From positions 1 to 43,404 of the forward strand of contig JAVEEC010000115.1 in NCBI GenBank assembly GCA_030840645.1: a stretch of 43,404 nucleotides of DNA, read 5' to 3'. Positions within the stretch are counted from its first letter, which is position 1. Every line of letters begins with the position of its first letter. This document shows positions 33,811 to 42,877 of the stretch, piece by piece. The DNA is from Frankiaceae bacterium. Lineage in GTDB: Bacteria; Actinomycetota; Actinomycetes; BP-191. Position numbers and translations under genes: made by a program. The notes beneath the pieces are model-generated. The model was given only the letters and a program-made list of their open reading frames with translations, did not search any database and was not told the DNA's origin.

Positions 33811-34425
33811 TCAGCCGGCCGCGTACTGGCGGGCCGTGTGGGCGAGCACCGCGGACGCGTCGGCCGAACGTTGCGGCGTCACGGTGCCGACGACGTAGAG
33901 CCGCGCGCCGCGGGTGAACACCACGCGCTGCGCGTACCTGCCCTGCGGGTCGCGGACGTCGCGGTAGCCGGCCGCGCCCGGGATGCCGACGGCGAACGAC
34001 GTCGCGCCGCCCGCGCGCACCGCCGCGAGGTGGGCAGCGGCCGCGCTGCCCGCGTTCGCGGGCGCGTCGAACGCCAGCCCGAGGACGACGACGGCCCGCA
34101 GCTCGGTGCCGCGCCAGGCCCAGGCGCGCAGCACGCCGCCGCGGTAGCCGGGCAGCGCGACGCCGCCGAGGAGGCGTTGCGCGGCGGCCTCGGTCTGCGC
34201 GCCGCCGCCGGAGTCGGCGTCCGGGATCGGGTCGTACCCCTCCGGCTTAACGAGGGCCGCCGACAGGCCGCCGTCGGCGACCGTTGCCACGGTCGGCGCC
34301 GGTGCATCAGGCGACCGCCACGGCGGCCGGAGGAGCAGCACCCCGGCGAACGCCAGCAGCGCCAGCGCCACCATCCCGACGACGACCGCGCCCCGCGCGA
34401 GGGCCGGCTCCTCGACGTCGGTCAC
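33811..34425 (-). CDS. membrane-anchored hypothetical protein
   Basis: A 204-residue protein: short cytoplasmic end, one membrane helix (about 13-34), then an alpha/beta extracytoplasmic domain containing LKPEGYDPIPDADSGGG-like acidic turn, LLGGVALPGYRGGVLRAWAW, ELRAVVVLGLAFDAPANA, and YAQRVVFTRGARLYVVGTVTP near the C-terminus. This recalls lipoprotein/LpqN-like stress-exposed proteins but no family is assigned. GTG at 34425 was preferred over an upstream start because the 46-codon extension is Pro/Ala-rich without a motif. Confidence 0.7.
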   Translation of the reverse strand: MTDVEEPALARGAVVVGMVALALLAFAGVLLLRPPWRSPDAPAPTVATVADGGLSAALVKPEGYDPIPDADSGGGAQTEAAAQRLLGGVALPGYRGGVLRAWAWRGTELRAVVVLGLAFDAPANAGSAAAAHLAAVRAGGATSFAVGIPGAAGYRDVRDPQGRYAQRVVFTRGARLYVVGTVTPQRSADASAVLAHTARQYAAG

Positions 34426-34519
34426 CCGACCAGCGTCGCACGCGGTGGACCGTTGCGCGGCGCCCGGACGAGGCGGCAGACTGAACCGCGACACGTCATC
34501 GCCCACGAGGGGATTCGCG

Positions 34520-34912
34520 ATGGACGGCAACGGCTCGGCTGGCGGCGCCGCCAGCGGCATCATCGGCGCGGTCTTAGTGCTGGTGCTCTTGGTCCTCTAC
34601 TTCCTACCGACCGTCGTCGCGATCGGGCGCAAGCACCACCAGATCGCGCCGGTGGTCCTCGTCAACCTGTTCCTCGGCTGGACGTTCATCGGCTGGATCG
34701 TGGCGATGGTCATCGCCGCGTCGGCGAAGCGGCAGCCGGTCGTGGCCCAGTACTTCGGCGCGCCGGGCTACCCGCCCGGGTACCCACCGGGCTACGCGCC
34801 GCAGGGGTACGCGCCCGGGTACCAGGCCGGCTATCCGCAGCCCGGCTGGGGCCCGCCCGCGCCCGGGGAGCAGCCCGGTCTCGCGCCCGGTCCCGGTGAG
34901 CCGGCGGGCTGA
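34520..34912 (+). CDS. superinfection immunity family small membrane protein with Pro/Gly/Tyr-rich tail
   Basis: A 130-residue protein with two membrane helices and the Imm_superinfect (phage T4 Imm-like) pattern: VLYFLPTVVAIGRKHHQIAPVVLVNLFLGWTFIGW. The C-terminal 50 residues are Tyr/Pro/Gly repeats (GYPPGYPPGYAPQGYAPGYQ), probably disordered and cytoplasmic. In T4 the family blocks DNA injection of superinfecting phage, but widespread chromosomal homologues need not do so. It lies just upstream of adoK (28 nt) and might be co-transcribed with it. Confidence 0.82.
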   Translation: MDGNGSAGGAASGIIGAVLVLVLLVLYFLPTVVAIGRKHHQIAPVVLVNLFLGWTFIGWIVAMVIAASAKRQPVVAQYFGAPGYPPGYPPGYAPQGYAPGYQAGYPQPGWGPPAPGEQPGLAPGPGEPAG

Positions 34913-34926
34913 CCCGCGCGGGCCGT

Positions 34927-34932
34927 TAGGCT
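34927..34932 (+). promoter_or_regulatory. leaderless-type -10 box for adoK
   Basis: TAGGCT ends 7 nt before the ATG at 34940, giving adoK its own possible leaderless promoter in the 27-nt gap after the immunity-like gene. Confidence 0.45.
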
Positions 34933-34939
34933 GCCCGCC

Positions 34940-35923
34940 ATGCGCATCGCCGTCACCGGGTCCATCGCGACCGACTACCTCATGACGTTCAACGGCCGCT
35001 TCGCCGACCAGCTCCTGCCCGACCAGCTGCACCGGCTGTCGCTGTCGTTCCTCGCCGACGAGCTGGACCGCCGGCGCGGCGGCGTCGCGGCGAACATCGC
35101 GTACGGCATGGCGCAGCTCGGCGCGCGGCCGGTTCTCGTCGGCGCGGTCGGCAGCGACTGGGGCGACTACGAGTCCTGGCTGTCGCGGCACGGCGTCGAC
35201 ACCGGGTCGGTACACGTGAGCGACCTGCGGCACACGGCGCGGTTCTTCTGCACGACAGACCTCGACCAGTGCCAGATCGCGACGTTCTACCCGGGCGCGA
35301 TGACGGAGTCGCGCGACATCGAGCTGGCGCCCATCGCCGCGCGCGTCGGCGGTCTGGACCTCGTCGTCGTCGCGCCGAACGACCCCGAGGCGATGCGCCG
35401 CCACACCGAGGAGGCGCGGGCGCTGGGCATCCCGTTCGTCGCCGACCCGAGCCAGCAGCTTTCCTCGCTCGACGGCGACCAGATCAAGGCGCTCGTCGTC
35501 GGCGCGGAGCTGCTCGTCGCGAACGACTACGAGGCCGCCCTGATCGAGAGCAAGACCGGGTGGTCCGCCGCGGACGTGCTGGCCAACGTCGGCACGCGGA
35601 TCACGACGCTCGGCGCGAAGGGCTGCGTCATCGAGCGGGCCGGCGAGGTGGCGATCGAGGTGCCGGTCGTGCCCGAGGATCGCAAGGCAGACCCGACCGG
35701 CGTCGGTGACGCGTTCCGCGCGGGCTTCCTCGCGTCGCGCGCGTGGGGGCTGGACATGGAACGTTCGGCGCAGGTCGGCACGCTGCTCGCGACGTACGTC
35801 CTGGAGACCGTCGGCACGCAGGAGTACGCGGTCGAGCGGACGCCGTTCCTCGACCGGTTGGCGGGGACGTACGGCGACGCGGCGCGCGACGACGTCGCAC
35901 CGCACCTCGCTACTGCGGGGTGA
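34940..35923 (+). CDS. adoK: PfkB-family adenosine kinase
   Basis: Phosphorylates adenosine to AMP in purine salvage. The 327-residue protein closely follows M. tuberculosis AdoK (Rv2202c), with matching blocks VTGSIATD, QLLPDQLHRLSLSFL, RRGGVAANIAYGMAQLG, AHTARFFCTTD-like HTARFFCTTD, TFYPGAMTESRDI, and PTGVGDAFRAGFL with the catalytic aspartate and anion hole. AdoK is of PfkB ribokinase type and differs from eukaryotic adenosine kinase. Its last 14 nt overlap the convergent secreted-protein gene. Confidence 0.93.
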   Translation: MRIAVTGSIATDYLMTFNGRFADQLLPDQLHRLSLSFLADELDRRRGGVAANIAYGMAQLGARPVLVGAVGSDWGDYESWLSRHGVDTGSVHVSDLRHTARFFCTTDLDQCQIATFYPGAMTESRDIELAPIAARVGGLDLVVVAPNDPEAMRRHTEEARALGIPFVADPSQQLSSLDGDQIKALVVGAELLVANDYEAALIESKTGWSAADVLANVGTRITTLGAKGCVIERAGEVAIEVPVVPEDRKADPTGVGDAFRAGFLASRAWGLDMERSAQVGTLLATYVLETVGTQEYAVERTPFLDRLAGTYGDAARDDVAPHLATAG

Positions 35924-36590
35924 AGCCGTACGCGGCGACGTGCAGGGCGTAGCTCGCCGGCCCGCCGATCGCGACGACGTTGATGCAGTAGAAGTCGTCC
36001 GCGTCCGCTGACGCGGTCCAGACGAGCGGCGTCGGCCAGGTGAGGTTGAGCGTCGTGCCGACCACGACGTTGACCTTGAACTGCTCGCCCAGCAACGTGA
36101 ACCCCGCCCCGGTGTGGCAGTCGCCGGACGCGGAGTTCGCCTTGATGCTGGCTACGATCCCGACCCTGATGCTGCCGGCGGCCGCCGCGTCGGCGGTGAG
36201 GACCATCGACGTCAGGGCGACCTTGCCGCGGCCGACGCCGGAGAACACCTTGGCCGGGGTCGTCGAGGCGTCGACGATGATGTCGCCGGTCGTTCCGAGC
36301 GGCGCGCCCGGCACCGCCATGTCGACCGAGAGCGGGCCGACGCCGTCCCCGACCAGCCGCCGGCCGTTGGACGACACCCGCGAGACGGTGCCGGTCAACG
36401 GGTCGGTCTCGGTGGTCCAGAGCGTGCCCTTGGCCGTGACCCTGGCCTTGGAGCCGGCGTTGAGCGGGTCGGTGATGTTGACGAACGACCCGGTGGCGGC
36501 GTTCACCGCGACGGGTGCGAGGACGGCCGCCGCGCAGAGCGCGACGACCATCGTGACGACGTGCGCGGGACGGAAGAAGTGCTCGGCCAT
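35910..36590 (-). CDS. secreted hypothetical protein
   Basis: A 226-residue protein with a signal peptide (about 1-31, HVVTMVVALCAAAVLAPVAVNAA) and a beta-rich body: FVNITDPLNAGSKARVTAKGTLWTTETDPLTG, then ISVDMAVPGAPLGTTG-like strands, DCHTGAGFTLLGEQFKVNVVVGTTLNLTWPTPLVW and a C-terminal FYCINVVAIGGPASYALHVAAYGF, with one cysteine in each half. Similar unnamed proteins occur in actinobacteria. ATG at 36590 has AGGAGG 6 nt upstream. Function unknown. Confidence 0.78.
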   Translation of the reverse strand: MAEHFFRPAHVVTMVVALCAAAVLAPVAVNAATGSFVNITDPLNAGSKARVTAKGTLWTTETDPLTGTVSRVSSNGRRLVGDGVGPLSVDMAVPGAPLGTTGDIIVDASTTPAKVFSGVGRGKVALTSMVLTADAAAAGSIRVGIVASIKANSASGDCHTGAGFTLLGEQFKVNVVVGTTLNLTWPTPLVWTASADADDFYCINVVAIGGPASYALHVAAYGFTPQ

Positions 36591-36642
36591 GGCGGCCTCC
36601 TGACGCTCGGTGCGGCCACCGTACGGCGGCCGCCCCGGTACG

Positions 36643-36873
36643 TCAGGAGGTTCGGCGGATGTAGTACGCGACGCCCTGCGCGCGCGCGTCGCTGCCGGCG
36701 TACTCCTGGCCCTTCATCCGGCACCAGACCGGGATGTCCACGCGCGAGGCGGGGTCGTCGCTGAGCACCGCGACCACGCCGCCGACCGCCACGTCGCCGA
36801 TGTGCTTCGCCAGCTCGATGACGGGAACGGGGCAGCGCTTGCCGAGCGCGTCGATCGTCAGGTCGGGCGTCAC
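36643..36873 (-). CDS. tusA: TusA-family sulfurtransferase
   Basis: A 76-residue sulfur carrier with the TusA motif CPVPVIELAKH; C14 is the persulfide-bearing cysteine. The domain ends with the usual WCRMKGQEY strand. GTG at 36873 overlaps the cysteine desulfurase stop by 4 nt, so donor and acceptor are co-translated. Likely uses include tRNA thiolation or cofactor sulfur delivery; the route here is not shown by the sequence. Confidence 0.92.
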   Translation of the reverse strand: MTPDLTIDALGKRCPVPVIELAKHIGDVAVGGVVAVLSDDPASRVDIPVWCRMKGQEYAGSDARAQGVAYYIRRTS

Positions 36874-37946
36874 ATCAGGCTCCTGACGTCGGCGACCACG
36901 CCGACCACGGCGTCGAGGAACGCCGCCACGTCGGCCGCGGTCGTGTCCCGCCCGAGCGAGACGCGGACGTTGCCGTGCGAGAGCACGCCCATCGCCTCCA
37001 GCACGTGGCTCGGGTGGCCGGTCTCGGACGCGCACGACGAGCCGCTGTTGACCGCGAAGCCGAGCCGGTCGAGCCCGGTCACCAGCGCCTCGCCGTCGAC
37101 GTAGAGGCAGGAGAACGTCACGAGGTGCGGCAGCCGGTCGACCGGCTCGCCGAGCACCTCGACGTCGGGGATGCGGACGGCGACCTCGGCGCGGATGGTG
37201 TCGACCAGCGCGGCGAGGCGGGCTGCCTCGGCCTCGCGTTCGTCGCAGACGGCCTCCAGCGCAACGGCGGCCGCGACGATCGCGGGGACGTTCGGGAAGC
37301 CGGTCACCGCGGGCGGTCGCCACCGGGTGCCCTTGCGAACGGCGAGCACACCGACGCCGGCCGGGCCGCCCCACTTGTGCGCCGACGCCGACAGCAGCGA
37401 CGCGTCGCCGAGCGCCACGGGGACGCGACCCACAGCGGCGCAGGCGTCGACGTGCAACGGCACGCCGCGCGCCGCGCACGCCGCGGCGACCGCGGCGACG
37501 GGCTGCAGCGTGCCGACCTCGTGGCTCGCCCACTGCACGGAGGCGACGGCGGTGTCGTCGCGCAACGCACCTGCCACGTCCGGCGCGGACACGAGACCGG
37601 TGCGCGACACCGGCACGCGCGTGCCCTCGCCGGCGACCGCGAGGACCGCGGAGTGCTCGACGGCGGTGACGACGACGTGCGACCCGACGCGGTGCCGCGC
37701 GGCCAGCGTGCCGCGGAGCGCGGCCTCGATCGACGCCGTTCCCGACGACGTGAACGTCACCTCGTCGGGCCGGGCGCCGAGCAGCGCGGCGACCCGCGCG
37801 GTCGCGTCGTCCAGCAGCAGCCGCGCCCTGCGCCCCTCGCCGTAGAGGCGGAGCGGGTCGGCCCACCCCTCCTCGTGCGCGGCCAGCAGCACGTCGCGCG
37901 CCGCCGGGTGCAACGGCGCCGTCGACGCCGTGTCGAGGTACGTCAC
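36870..37946 (-). CDS. cysteine desulfurase (class V aminotransferase fold)
   Basis: PLP enzyme releasing persulfide sulfur from cysteine, with TusA as probable acceptor. The 358-residue protein has the PLP lysine K191 in SAHKWGGPAGVGV, the ligand aspartate in VDACAAVG, and active cysteine C305 in NSGSSCASETGHPSHVLEAMGV. Compared with IscS/NifS, several motifs diverge: ASHEVGTLQPV replaces NNETGTxQP, and the R-x-E-x-G-x-RxGT loop is replaced by a GFPNVPAI segment. That suggests a distinct actinobacterial subgroup. ATG at 37946, 12 nt after the upstream peptidase stop. Confidence 0.9.
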   Translation of the reverse strand: MTYLDTASTAPLHPAARDVLLAAHEEGWADPLRLYGEGRRARLLLDDATARVAALLGARPDEVTFTSSGTASIEAALRGTLAARHRVGSHVVVTAVEHSAVLAVAGEGTRVPVSRTGLVSAPDVAGALRDDTAVASVQWASHEVGTLQPVAAVAAACAARGVPLHVDACAAVGRVPVALGDASLLSASAHKWGGPAGVGVLAVRKGTRWRPPAVTGFPNVPAIVAAAVALEAVCDEREAEAARLAALVDTIRAEVAVRIPDVEVLGEPVDRLPHLVTFSCLYVDGEALVTGLDRLGFAVNSGSSCASETGHPSHVLEAMGVLSHGNVRVSLGRDTTAADVAAFLDAVVGVVADVRSLM

Positions 37947-37958
37947 CCCGGCATCGTG

Positions 37959-39794
37959 TCAGGCGACGGCGAGGTCGTACTGCCTGGCCGCGAGCGACCG
38001 CGCCTCGCCGGACGGGTCGGCGAAGCCGGGCGCCGCGACGCGCACCTCGGCGACGAGGATGCCGACGCGGAGCACGGCCACCGTCTGGTTGTAGTGCTGC
38101 CCCTTGACGCTGACGCCGACGAAGTACAGGCGGCCGTGCGGGATGGCCCGGCCCCCTGACGGGTCGAACTTCGCGTACCGGCCCGCGAGGAGGCGTTCCA
38201 GTGCGGCCGCCGACGTCTCGTCGTGACCGACGACGAGGGTCTCCGCGACGATCCTCGCGGGCTGGTCGACGCTGCCCGTGTACCAGTACCCCTCGGCGCC
38301 GCGTTCGAGGCCGATCCGGGTGAGGGTCTTCTCGTCCAGGCTCTTCTCGCTCGCGAGGTCGGCCGCGTCGAGCTCGCCCCTGTCGTCCTCGCGGTACGGC
38401 GCCGCGGGCGCGGCGAGCATCTTCGACAGGTCGGCGACGGCGGCACGCGCGTACGGCCGCCACCCGCGCACCAGCCCCGCCTCGTCGGTGTGCAGGACCG
38501 TCCGCAACGCGCCGGCCAGCTTGTCGCCCGGGTGGTCGAGGCCGGTCCGCGTGCCCATCGCGTCGTAGAGCCGCAGCAGCGCCGGGCGCCCCCACCTCGA
38601 CGCGATGTAGCGGCAGAGCAGCCAGCCGGCGTTGTAGCCGACACCGGCATCCGCGAGGATCCCGAAGTCGCTGTCGCCCGGCAGGTGATCGGGTACGCCC
38701 TGCTCGTCGATGAGGGCACCGAGCTCGCCGCCGAGGCGTTCGACGGAGAACGTCGAGCCGGCGTTGCCGACGTACTCTGCGAGGCCCTCGATCAGCCACT
38801 TCGGCGACAGCGGCCCGGTCCTCGCGAACGTCGCGACGTGCGTCATCTCGTGCCGGATCAGCATGCGGTTGGAGGCGGCGTCGGACTCGAAGTTGGTCGG
38901 GTTGATGACGACGCGCGCTCCCGCGAACGTCCCGGTGAAGTCGTCGCGCAGCGTCGTGAACTCGGGCCGCGCGACCGCGGCGAAGTCGAACGGCACGCTC
39001 GGGTACTCCAGCACGTGCTGCAGCTCGTCGTTGTCGCCGGGCAGCACGATGACGACGCGCTCGCCCCATGCCGTGCCGACGTACGACGACACGTGCCGGA
39101 CCGCGGACTCGACCTCGCGCACGATGCCGGCGACGGCCGCCTCGTCCTTGCGGTGGCCGATGACGATGCCGTGCGCGCTGCGCTTCACGACGATCGGGCC
39201 GTTCTCCCAGGGGTCGATGCGGACCGACGTGCCGGAGGACGTGGTGGCTTCGAGGTCGGCGTCGTTCGCGAGGTACCAGCGGCCGCCGCGCTTGATGGTC
39301 GTGTAGACGACCCGGCGCGCGATCGGCGCCGTGTCGAACCCCTTGAGCTGGTAACGCAGCAGGACGACCGGCAGCCAGACGTCGGCGGCGTGGTACGCCG
39401 CGTACGGGATGGCGGCGGGGGAGTAGGAGTCGCCGTTCGGCTCGTACGACCACGCGGCGAAGTCGAGGCGGCCGAGGTTGTCGAACACCTCCGCCTGGCG
39501 GGCCGCGAACCCCTTCGCCGCCGGGTCCAGCAGCGCGAGGAACGCCTTCCTGTCGCGCCGCCTGATCGCGTCCGCCCGCTTGGCGAACAGCCGCTTCATC
39601 GCCGTGTCGCGCGCGCTCGTGTACTTCCGGGCGGACGCGGGCGACTGCGTGACCAGGTGGCGTTCGAGGGCGACGGAGAGCGGCAGGTCGGGACGTGCCT
39701 CGCGGGCCGCGATGACGGCCGAGTCACCCGCGAGCGTGCAGAGGACGAGCGCGGCGAGCAGCGCGGACAGGCGCGACCGCGACGACGGCGACAA
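37959..39794 (-). CDS. secreted gluzincin metallopeptidase (peptidase MA-like)
   Basis: A 611-residue exported protein. A TTG start at 39794 with GAGGGGGG 8 nt upstream gives a signal peptide (about 1-30, SPSSRSRLSALLAALVLCTLAG); a GTG at 39878 would put 28 unlikely residues before it. The N-terminal half is a stalk and accessory domain; the zinc motif HEMTH (315-319) with E336 or E340 in PKWLIEGLAEY as third ligand defines a gluzincin of the peptidase MA family. The C-terminal third has a beta-rich domain with YWYTGSVDQPARIV. Role may be cell-envelope or nutrient proteolysis, inferred only. Confidence 0.85.
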   Translation of the reverse strand: MSPSSRSRLSALLAALVLCTLAGDSAVIAAREARPDLPLSVALERHLVTQSPASARKYTSARDTAMKRLFAKRADAIRRRDRKAFLALLDPAAKGFAARQAEVFDNLGRLDFAAWSYEPNGDSYSPAAIPYAAYHAADVWLPVVLLRYQLKGFDTAPIARRVVYTTIKRGGRWYLANDADLEATTSSGTSVRIDPWENGPIVVKRSAHGIVIGHRKDEAAVAGIVREVESAVRHVSSYVGTAWGERVVIVLPGDNDELQHVLEYPSVPFDFAAVARPEFTTLRDDFTGTFAGARVVINPTNFESDAASNRMLIRHEMTHVATFARTGPLSPKWLIEGLAEYVGNAGSTFSVERLGGELGALIDEQGVPDHLPGDSDFGILADAGVGYNAGWLLCRYIASRWGRPALLRLYDAMGTRTGLDHPGDKLAGALRTVLHTDEAGLVRGWRPYARAAVADLSKMLAAPAAPYREDDRGELDAADLASEKSLDEKTLTRIGLERGAEGYWYTGSVDQPARIVAETLVVGHDETSAAALERLLAGRYAKFDPSGGRAIPHGRLYFVGVSVKGQHYNQTVAVLRVGILVAEVRVAAPGFADPSGEARSLAARQYDLAVA

Positions 39795-39965
39795 CGCGGG
39801 TCCCCCCTCGAACGGCAGCAGGTCCGCCCGCGATGCTATGTGCCGTCGGGCGCTCGCGTGGGGCGAATCGGGGAACACGGGACCGAACGCGGGTCGCTCC
39901 GCGAGCCGGGGTGCGAGAATGGAGGACGCCCCCTACCCGTTCTGCGGAAGCGGAGTCGTCACGCA

Positions 39966-41813
39966 ATGACCACGACCAAGGCGGTCGCCGAGCTCGACCG
40001 CGTCGTCATCCGCTTCGCCGGCGACTCCGGCGACGGCATGCAGCTGACCGGTGACCGGTTCACCGAGGCGACCGCGGCCTTCGGCAACGACCTCGCGACG
40101 CTGCCCGACTACCCGGCCGAGATTCGCGCGCCCGCCGGCTCGCTGGCCGGTGTCTCCGGGTTCCAGATCCACTTCTCGAACGAAGAGATCACGATGCCGG
40201 GCGACGCGCCGGACGTGCTCGTCGCGATGAACCCCGCCGCGCTGCGCAGCAACGTCGGCGACCTCCCGCCGGGTGGCACGCTGATCGTCAACGAGGACGC
40301 GTTCAGCGAGCGGAACATGGAGCGCGTCGGCTACACGACCAACCCGCTCGACGACGGGAGCCTCGCCGCGTACACCGTGTTCCGGCTGCCGCTGACGTCG
40401 ATGACCACGAAGGCCGTCGAGGGGCTGGAGATCAGCAAGAAGGACGCCGAGCGGACCAAGAACATGTTCGCGCTCGGCCTGATGTCGTGGATGTACGGAC
40501 GCCCGACGGAGTCGACGGAGGAGTGGGTCGCGACCAAGTTCGCGAGCAAGCCGGCGATCAAGGAGGCGAACCTCCGCGCGTTCCGCACCGGCTGGAACTT
40601 CGGCGAGACGACGGAGATCTTCGCGTCGTCCTACGTCGTCCGGCCGCAGAAGGCCGAGCCGGGGACCTACCGCAACATCAGCGGCAACACCGCGCTCGCG
40701 TACGGCCTGGTCGCCGCGTCGCGGCTCTCCGGGCTGCCGCTGTTCCTCGGCTCGTACCCGATCACCCCGGCCTCGGACATCCTGCACGAGCTGTCGAAGC
40801 ACAAGAACTTCGGCGTGCGGACGTTCCAGGCCGAGGACGAGATCGCGGCTGCCGCGTCGGCCCTCGGTGCGGCGTTCGGCGGCTCCCTCGCGGTCACGAC
40901 GACGGCAGGTCCGGGTGTGGCGTTGAAGGCGGAGACGATCTCGCTCGCCGTCTCTGTCGAGCTGCCGATGGTCATCGTCAACATCCAGCGCGGCGGCCCG
41001 TCCACGGGCCTGCCGACCAAGACCGAGCAGAGCGACCTGTTCCAGGCGATGTACGGCCGGCACGGCGAGTCGCCGATCCCGATCGTGGCGGCGTACTCGC
41101 CGTCGGACTGCTTCGACGCGGCGATCGAGGCGTGCCGCATCGCGACGAAGTACCGGACGCCGGTGTTCCTGCTTTCCGACGGCTTCCTCGCCAACGGCGC
41201 CGAGCCGTGGCTGCTGCCGCAGGCCGAGTCGCTGCCGGACCTGACGGTCCGCTTCACCACCACGCCGAACCACGGCGACGAGTTCTGGCCGTTCCTCCGC
41301 GACCCCGAGACGCTGGCCCGGCCGTGGGCCGTTCCCGGTACGCCCGGCCTGATGCACCGCATCGGCGGCATCGAGAAGGCCGACGGCACCGGGCACATCT
41401 CCTACGACCCGGCCAACCACCAGCTCATGTCCGAGCTGCGGCGCGACAAGGTCGCGGGCATCGCCAACGACATCCCGCCGCTGTCGGTGGACGACCCCTC
41501 GGGCAACGCCCGGCTGCTCGTCCTCGGGTGGGGGTCGACGTGGGGGTCGATCCGCGCGGCCTGCCGCAAGGCGCGGGCGCACGGCGTCGACGTCGCGCAG
41601 GCGCACCTGCGGCACCTCAACCCGTTCCCGGCCAACACCGGCGACGTGCTGCGGTCCTACGACCGGGTGCTGGTACCGGAGATGAACCTCGGCCAGCTCT
41701 CGACCATGGTCCGGTCCACGTTCCTCGTGGACGCGCAGGGCCTCAACAAGATCATGGGGCGGCCGTTCACCGCCGCCGAGATCGCCGAGCGGATTGAGGA
41801 GATGGCCCGATGA
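39966..41813 (+). CDS. korA: 2-oxoglutarate:ferredoxin oxidoreductase alpha subunit (fused gamma-alpha)
   Basis: Part of the CoA-dependent, ferredoxin-linked 2-oxoglutarate decarboxylase. The 615-residue protein has an N-terminal gamma domain (about 1-190, FAGDSGDGMQLTGDRFTEATA and NEDAFSERNME) fused to the alpha domain beginning near 215 (GNTALAYGLVAAS, SYPITPASDILHELSKH, QAEDEIAAAASALGAAFGG, TTTAGPGVALKAE) and a C-terminal domain with NPFPANTGDVL and PEMNLGQLS. This fused layout matches actinobacterial KorA (Rv2455c type). ATG at 39966; korB follows with a 4-nt overlap. Confidence 0.94.
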   Translation: MTTTKAVAELDRVVIRFAGDSGDGMQLTGDRFTEATAAFGNDLATLPDYPAEIRAPAGSLAGVSGFQIHFSNEEITMPGDAPDVLVAMNPAALRSNVGDLPPGGTLIVNEDAFSERNMERVGYTTNPLDDGSLAAYTVFRLPLTSMTTKAVEGLEISKKDAERTKNMFALGLMSWMYGRPTESTEEWVATKFASKPAIKEANLRAFRTGWNFGETTEIFASSYVVRPQKAEPGTYRNISGNTALAYGLVAASRLSGLPLFLGSYPITPASDILHELSKHKNFGVRTFQAEDEIAAAASALGAAFGGSLAVTTTAGPGVALKAETISLAVSVELPMVIVNIQRGGPSTGLPTKTEQSDLFQAMYGRHGESPIPIVAAYSPSDCFDAAIEACRIATKYRTPVFLLSDGFLANGAEPWLLPQAESLPDLTVRFTTTPNHGDEFWPFLRDPETLARPWAVPGTPGLMHRIGGIEKADGTGHISYDPANHQLMSELRRDKVAGIANDIPPLSVDDPSGNARLLVLGWGSTWGSIRAACRKARAHGVDVAQAHLRHLNPFPANTGDVLRSYDRVLVPEMNLGQLSTMVRSTFLVDAQGLNKIMGRPFTAAEIAERIEEMAR

Positions 41814-42838
41814 CGGCCCTCGACGACGCGCCCGTCGCGTTGACCAAGAAGGACTTCACCAGCGACCAGGAGCCGCGCTGGTGTCCCGGCTGCGGCGACT
41901 ACGCGATCCTCGCGGCGGTGCAGTCGCTGATGCCGGAGTTCCACCGCAAGCCGCACGAGGTGGTGTTCGTGTCGGGCATCGGCTGCTCCAGCAGGTTCCC
42001 GTACTACATGAACACGTACGGCTTCCACACGATCCACGGCCGCGCGCCCGCCGTCGCGACCGGGCTCGCGGTGACGCGGCCCGACCTCGACGTCTGGGTC
42101 ATCACCGGCGACGGCGACGCGCTGTCCATCGGCGGCAACCACTTCGTGCACCTGATGCGCCGCAACGTCAACCTCAAGATCCTGCTGTTCAACAACCAGA
42201 TCTACGGCCTCACCAAGGGCCAGTACTCGCCGACCTCGGAGGTCGGAAAGGTCACCAAGTCCACGCCGTTCGGCTCGGTCGACCACCCGTTCAACCCGGT
42301 GTCGCTGGCGATCGGCGCGGAGGCGACGTTCGTCGCGCGCTCGCTCGACGTCGACAAGGCGCACCTCACCGAGGTGCTGCGGCGGGCGTACGAGCACCGG
42401 GGGACGTCGTTCGTCGAGATCTACCAGAACTGCAACATCTTCAACGACAACGCGTTCCTCAACATCACCGGCCGCGACACCCGCGACGAGTTCCAGATCC
42501 GGCTCAAGCACGGCGAGCCGATCCGCTTCGGCCCGAACGGCGAGCACGGCGTGATCATGGGCCACGGCGGCAACTGCGAGGTCGTGGACGTCGCGGACGT
42601 CGGCGAGGCCGCGCTGCTCGTCCACGACGAACACTCGGAGAACCCCGGCCTCGCGTTCGCCCTGTCCCGGCTCGCGCACGGACCGTCGTCGGCGACCCCG
42701 CTCGGCATCTTCCGCGACGTCGTGCGGACGTCGTACGGCGAGGAGATGGACCGCCAGGTGACGGCCGCGACGGCGACCAAGGGCACCGGTGACCTGATGG
42801 CGCTGCTGCACAGCGCGGACACCTGGGACGTCCATTGA
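41810..42838 (+). CDS. korB: 2-oxoglutarate:ferredoxin oxidoreductase beta subunit
   Basis: Thiamine-diphosphate subunit of KGOR. The 342-residue protein carries cluster-ligand cysteines C25/C28 (RWCPGCGDY) and C59 (GIGCSSRF), the TPP motif GDGDALSIGGNH (100-111) with its downstream NNQIYGLTKGQYSPTS, and a fourth cysteine candidate in YQNCNIFND. ATG start overlaps the korA stop by 4 nt (ATGA). No separate ferredoxin gene is adjacent. Confidence 0.94.
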   Translation: MTALDDAPVALTKKDFTSDQEPRWCPGCGDYAILAAVQSLMPEFHRKPHEVVFVSGIGCSSRFPYYMNTYGFHTIHGRAPAVATGLAVTRPDLDVWVITGDGDALSIGGNHFVHLMRRNVNLKILLFNNQIYGLTKGQYSPTSEVGKVTKSTPFGSVDHPFNPVSLAIGAEATFVARSLDVDKAHLTEVLRRAYEHRGTSFVEIYQNCNIFNDNAFLNITGRDTRDEFQIRLKHGEPIRFGPNGEHGVIMGHGGNCEVVDVADVGEAALLVHDEHSENPGLAFALSRLAHGPSSATPLGIFRDVVRTSYGEEMDRQVTAATATKGTGDLMALLHSADTWDVH

Positions 42839-42877
42839 TCCCGCTCGCGGCCGCGCCACCCGCACGGATGCGCCTCG

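Noticed and set aside
34520..34912. Prophage remnant
   Set aside because: Despite the superinfection-immunity domain, there are no integrase, capsid or tail genes nearby and codon use fits the neighbours.
38223..39965. Upstream extension of the korA frame
   Set aside because: It is antisense to the secreted peptidase, and the canonical KorA N-terminus starts at 39966.
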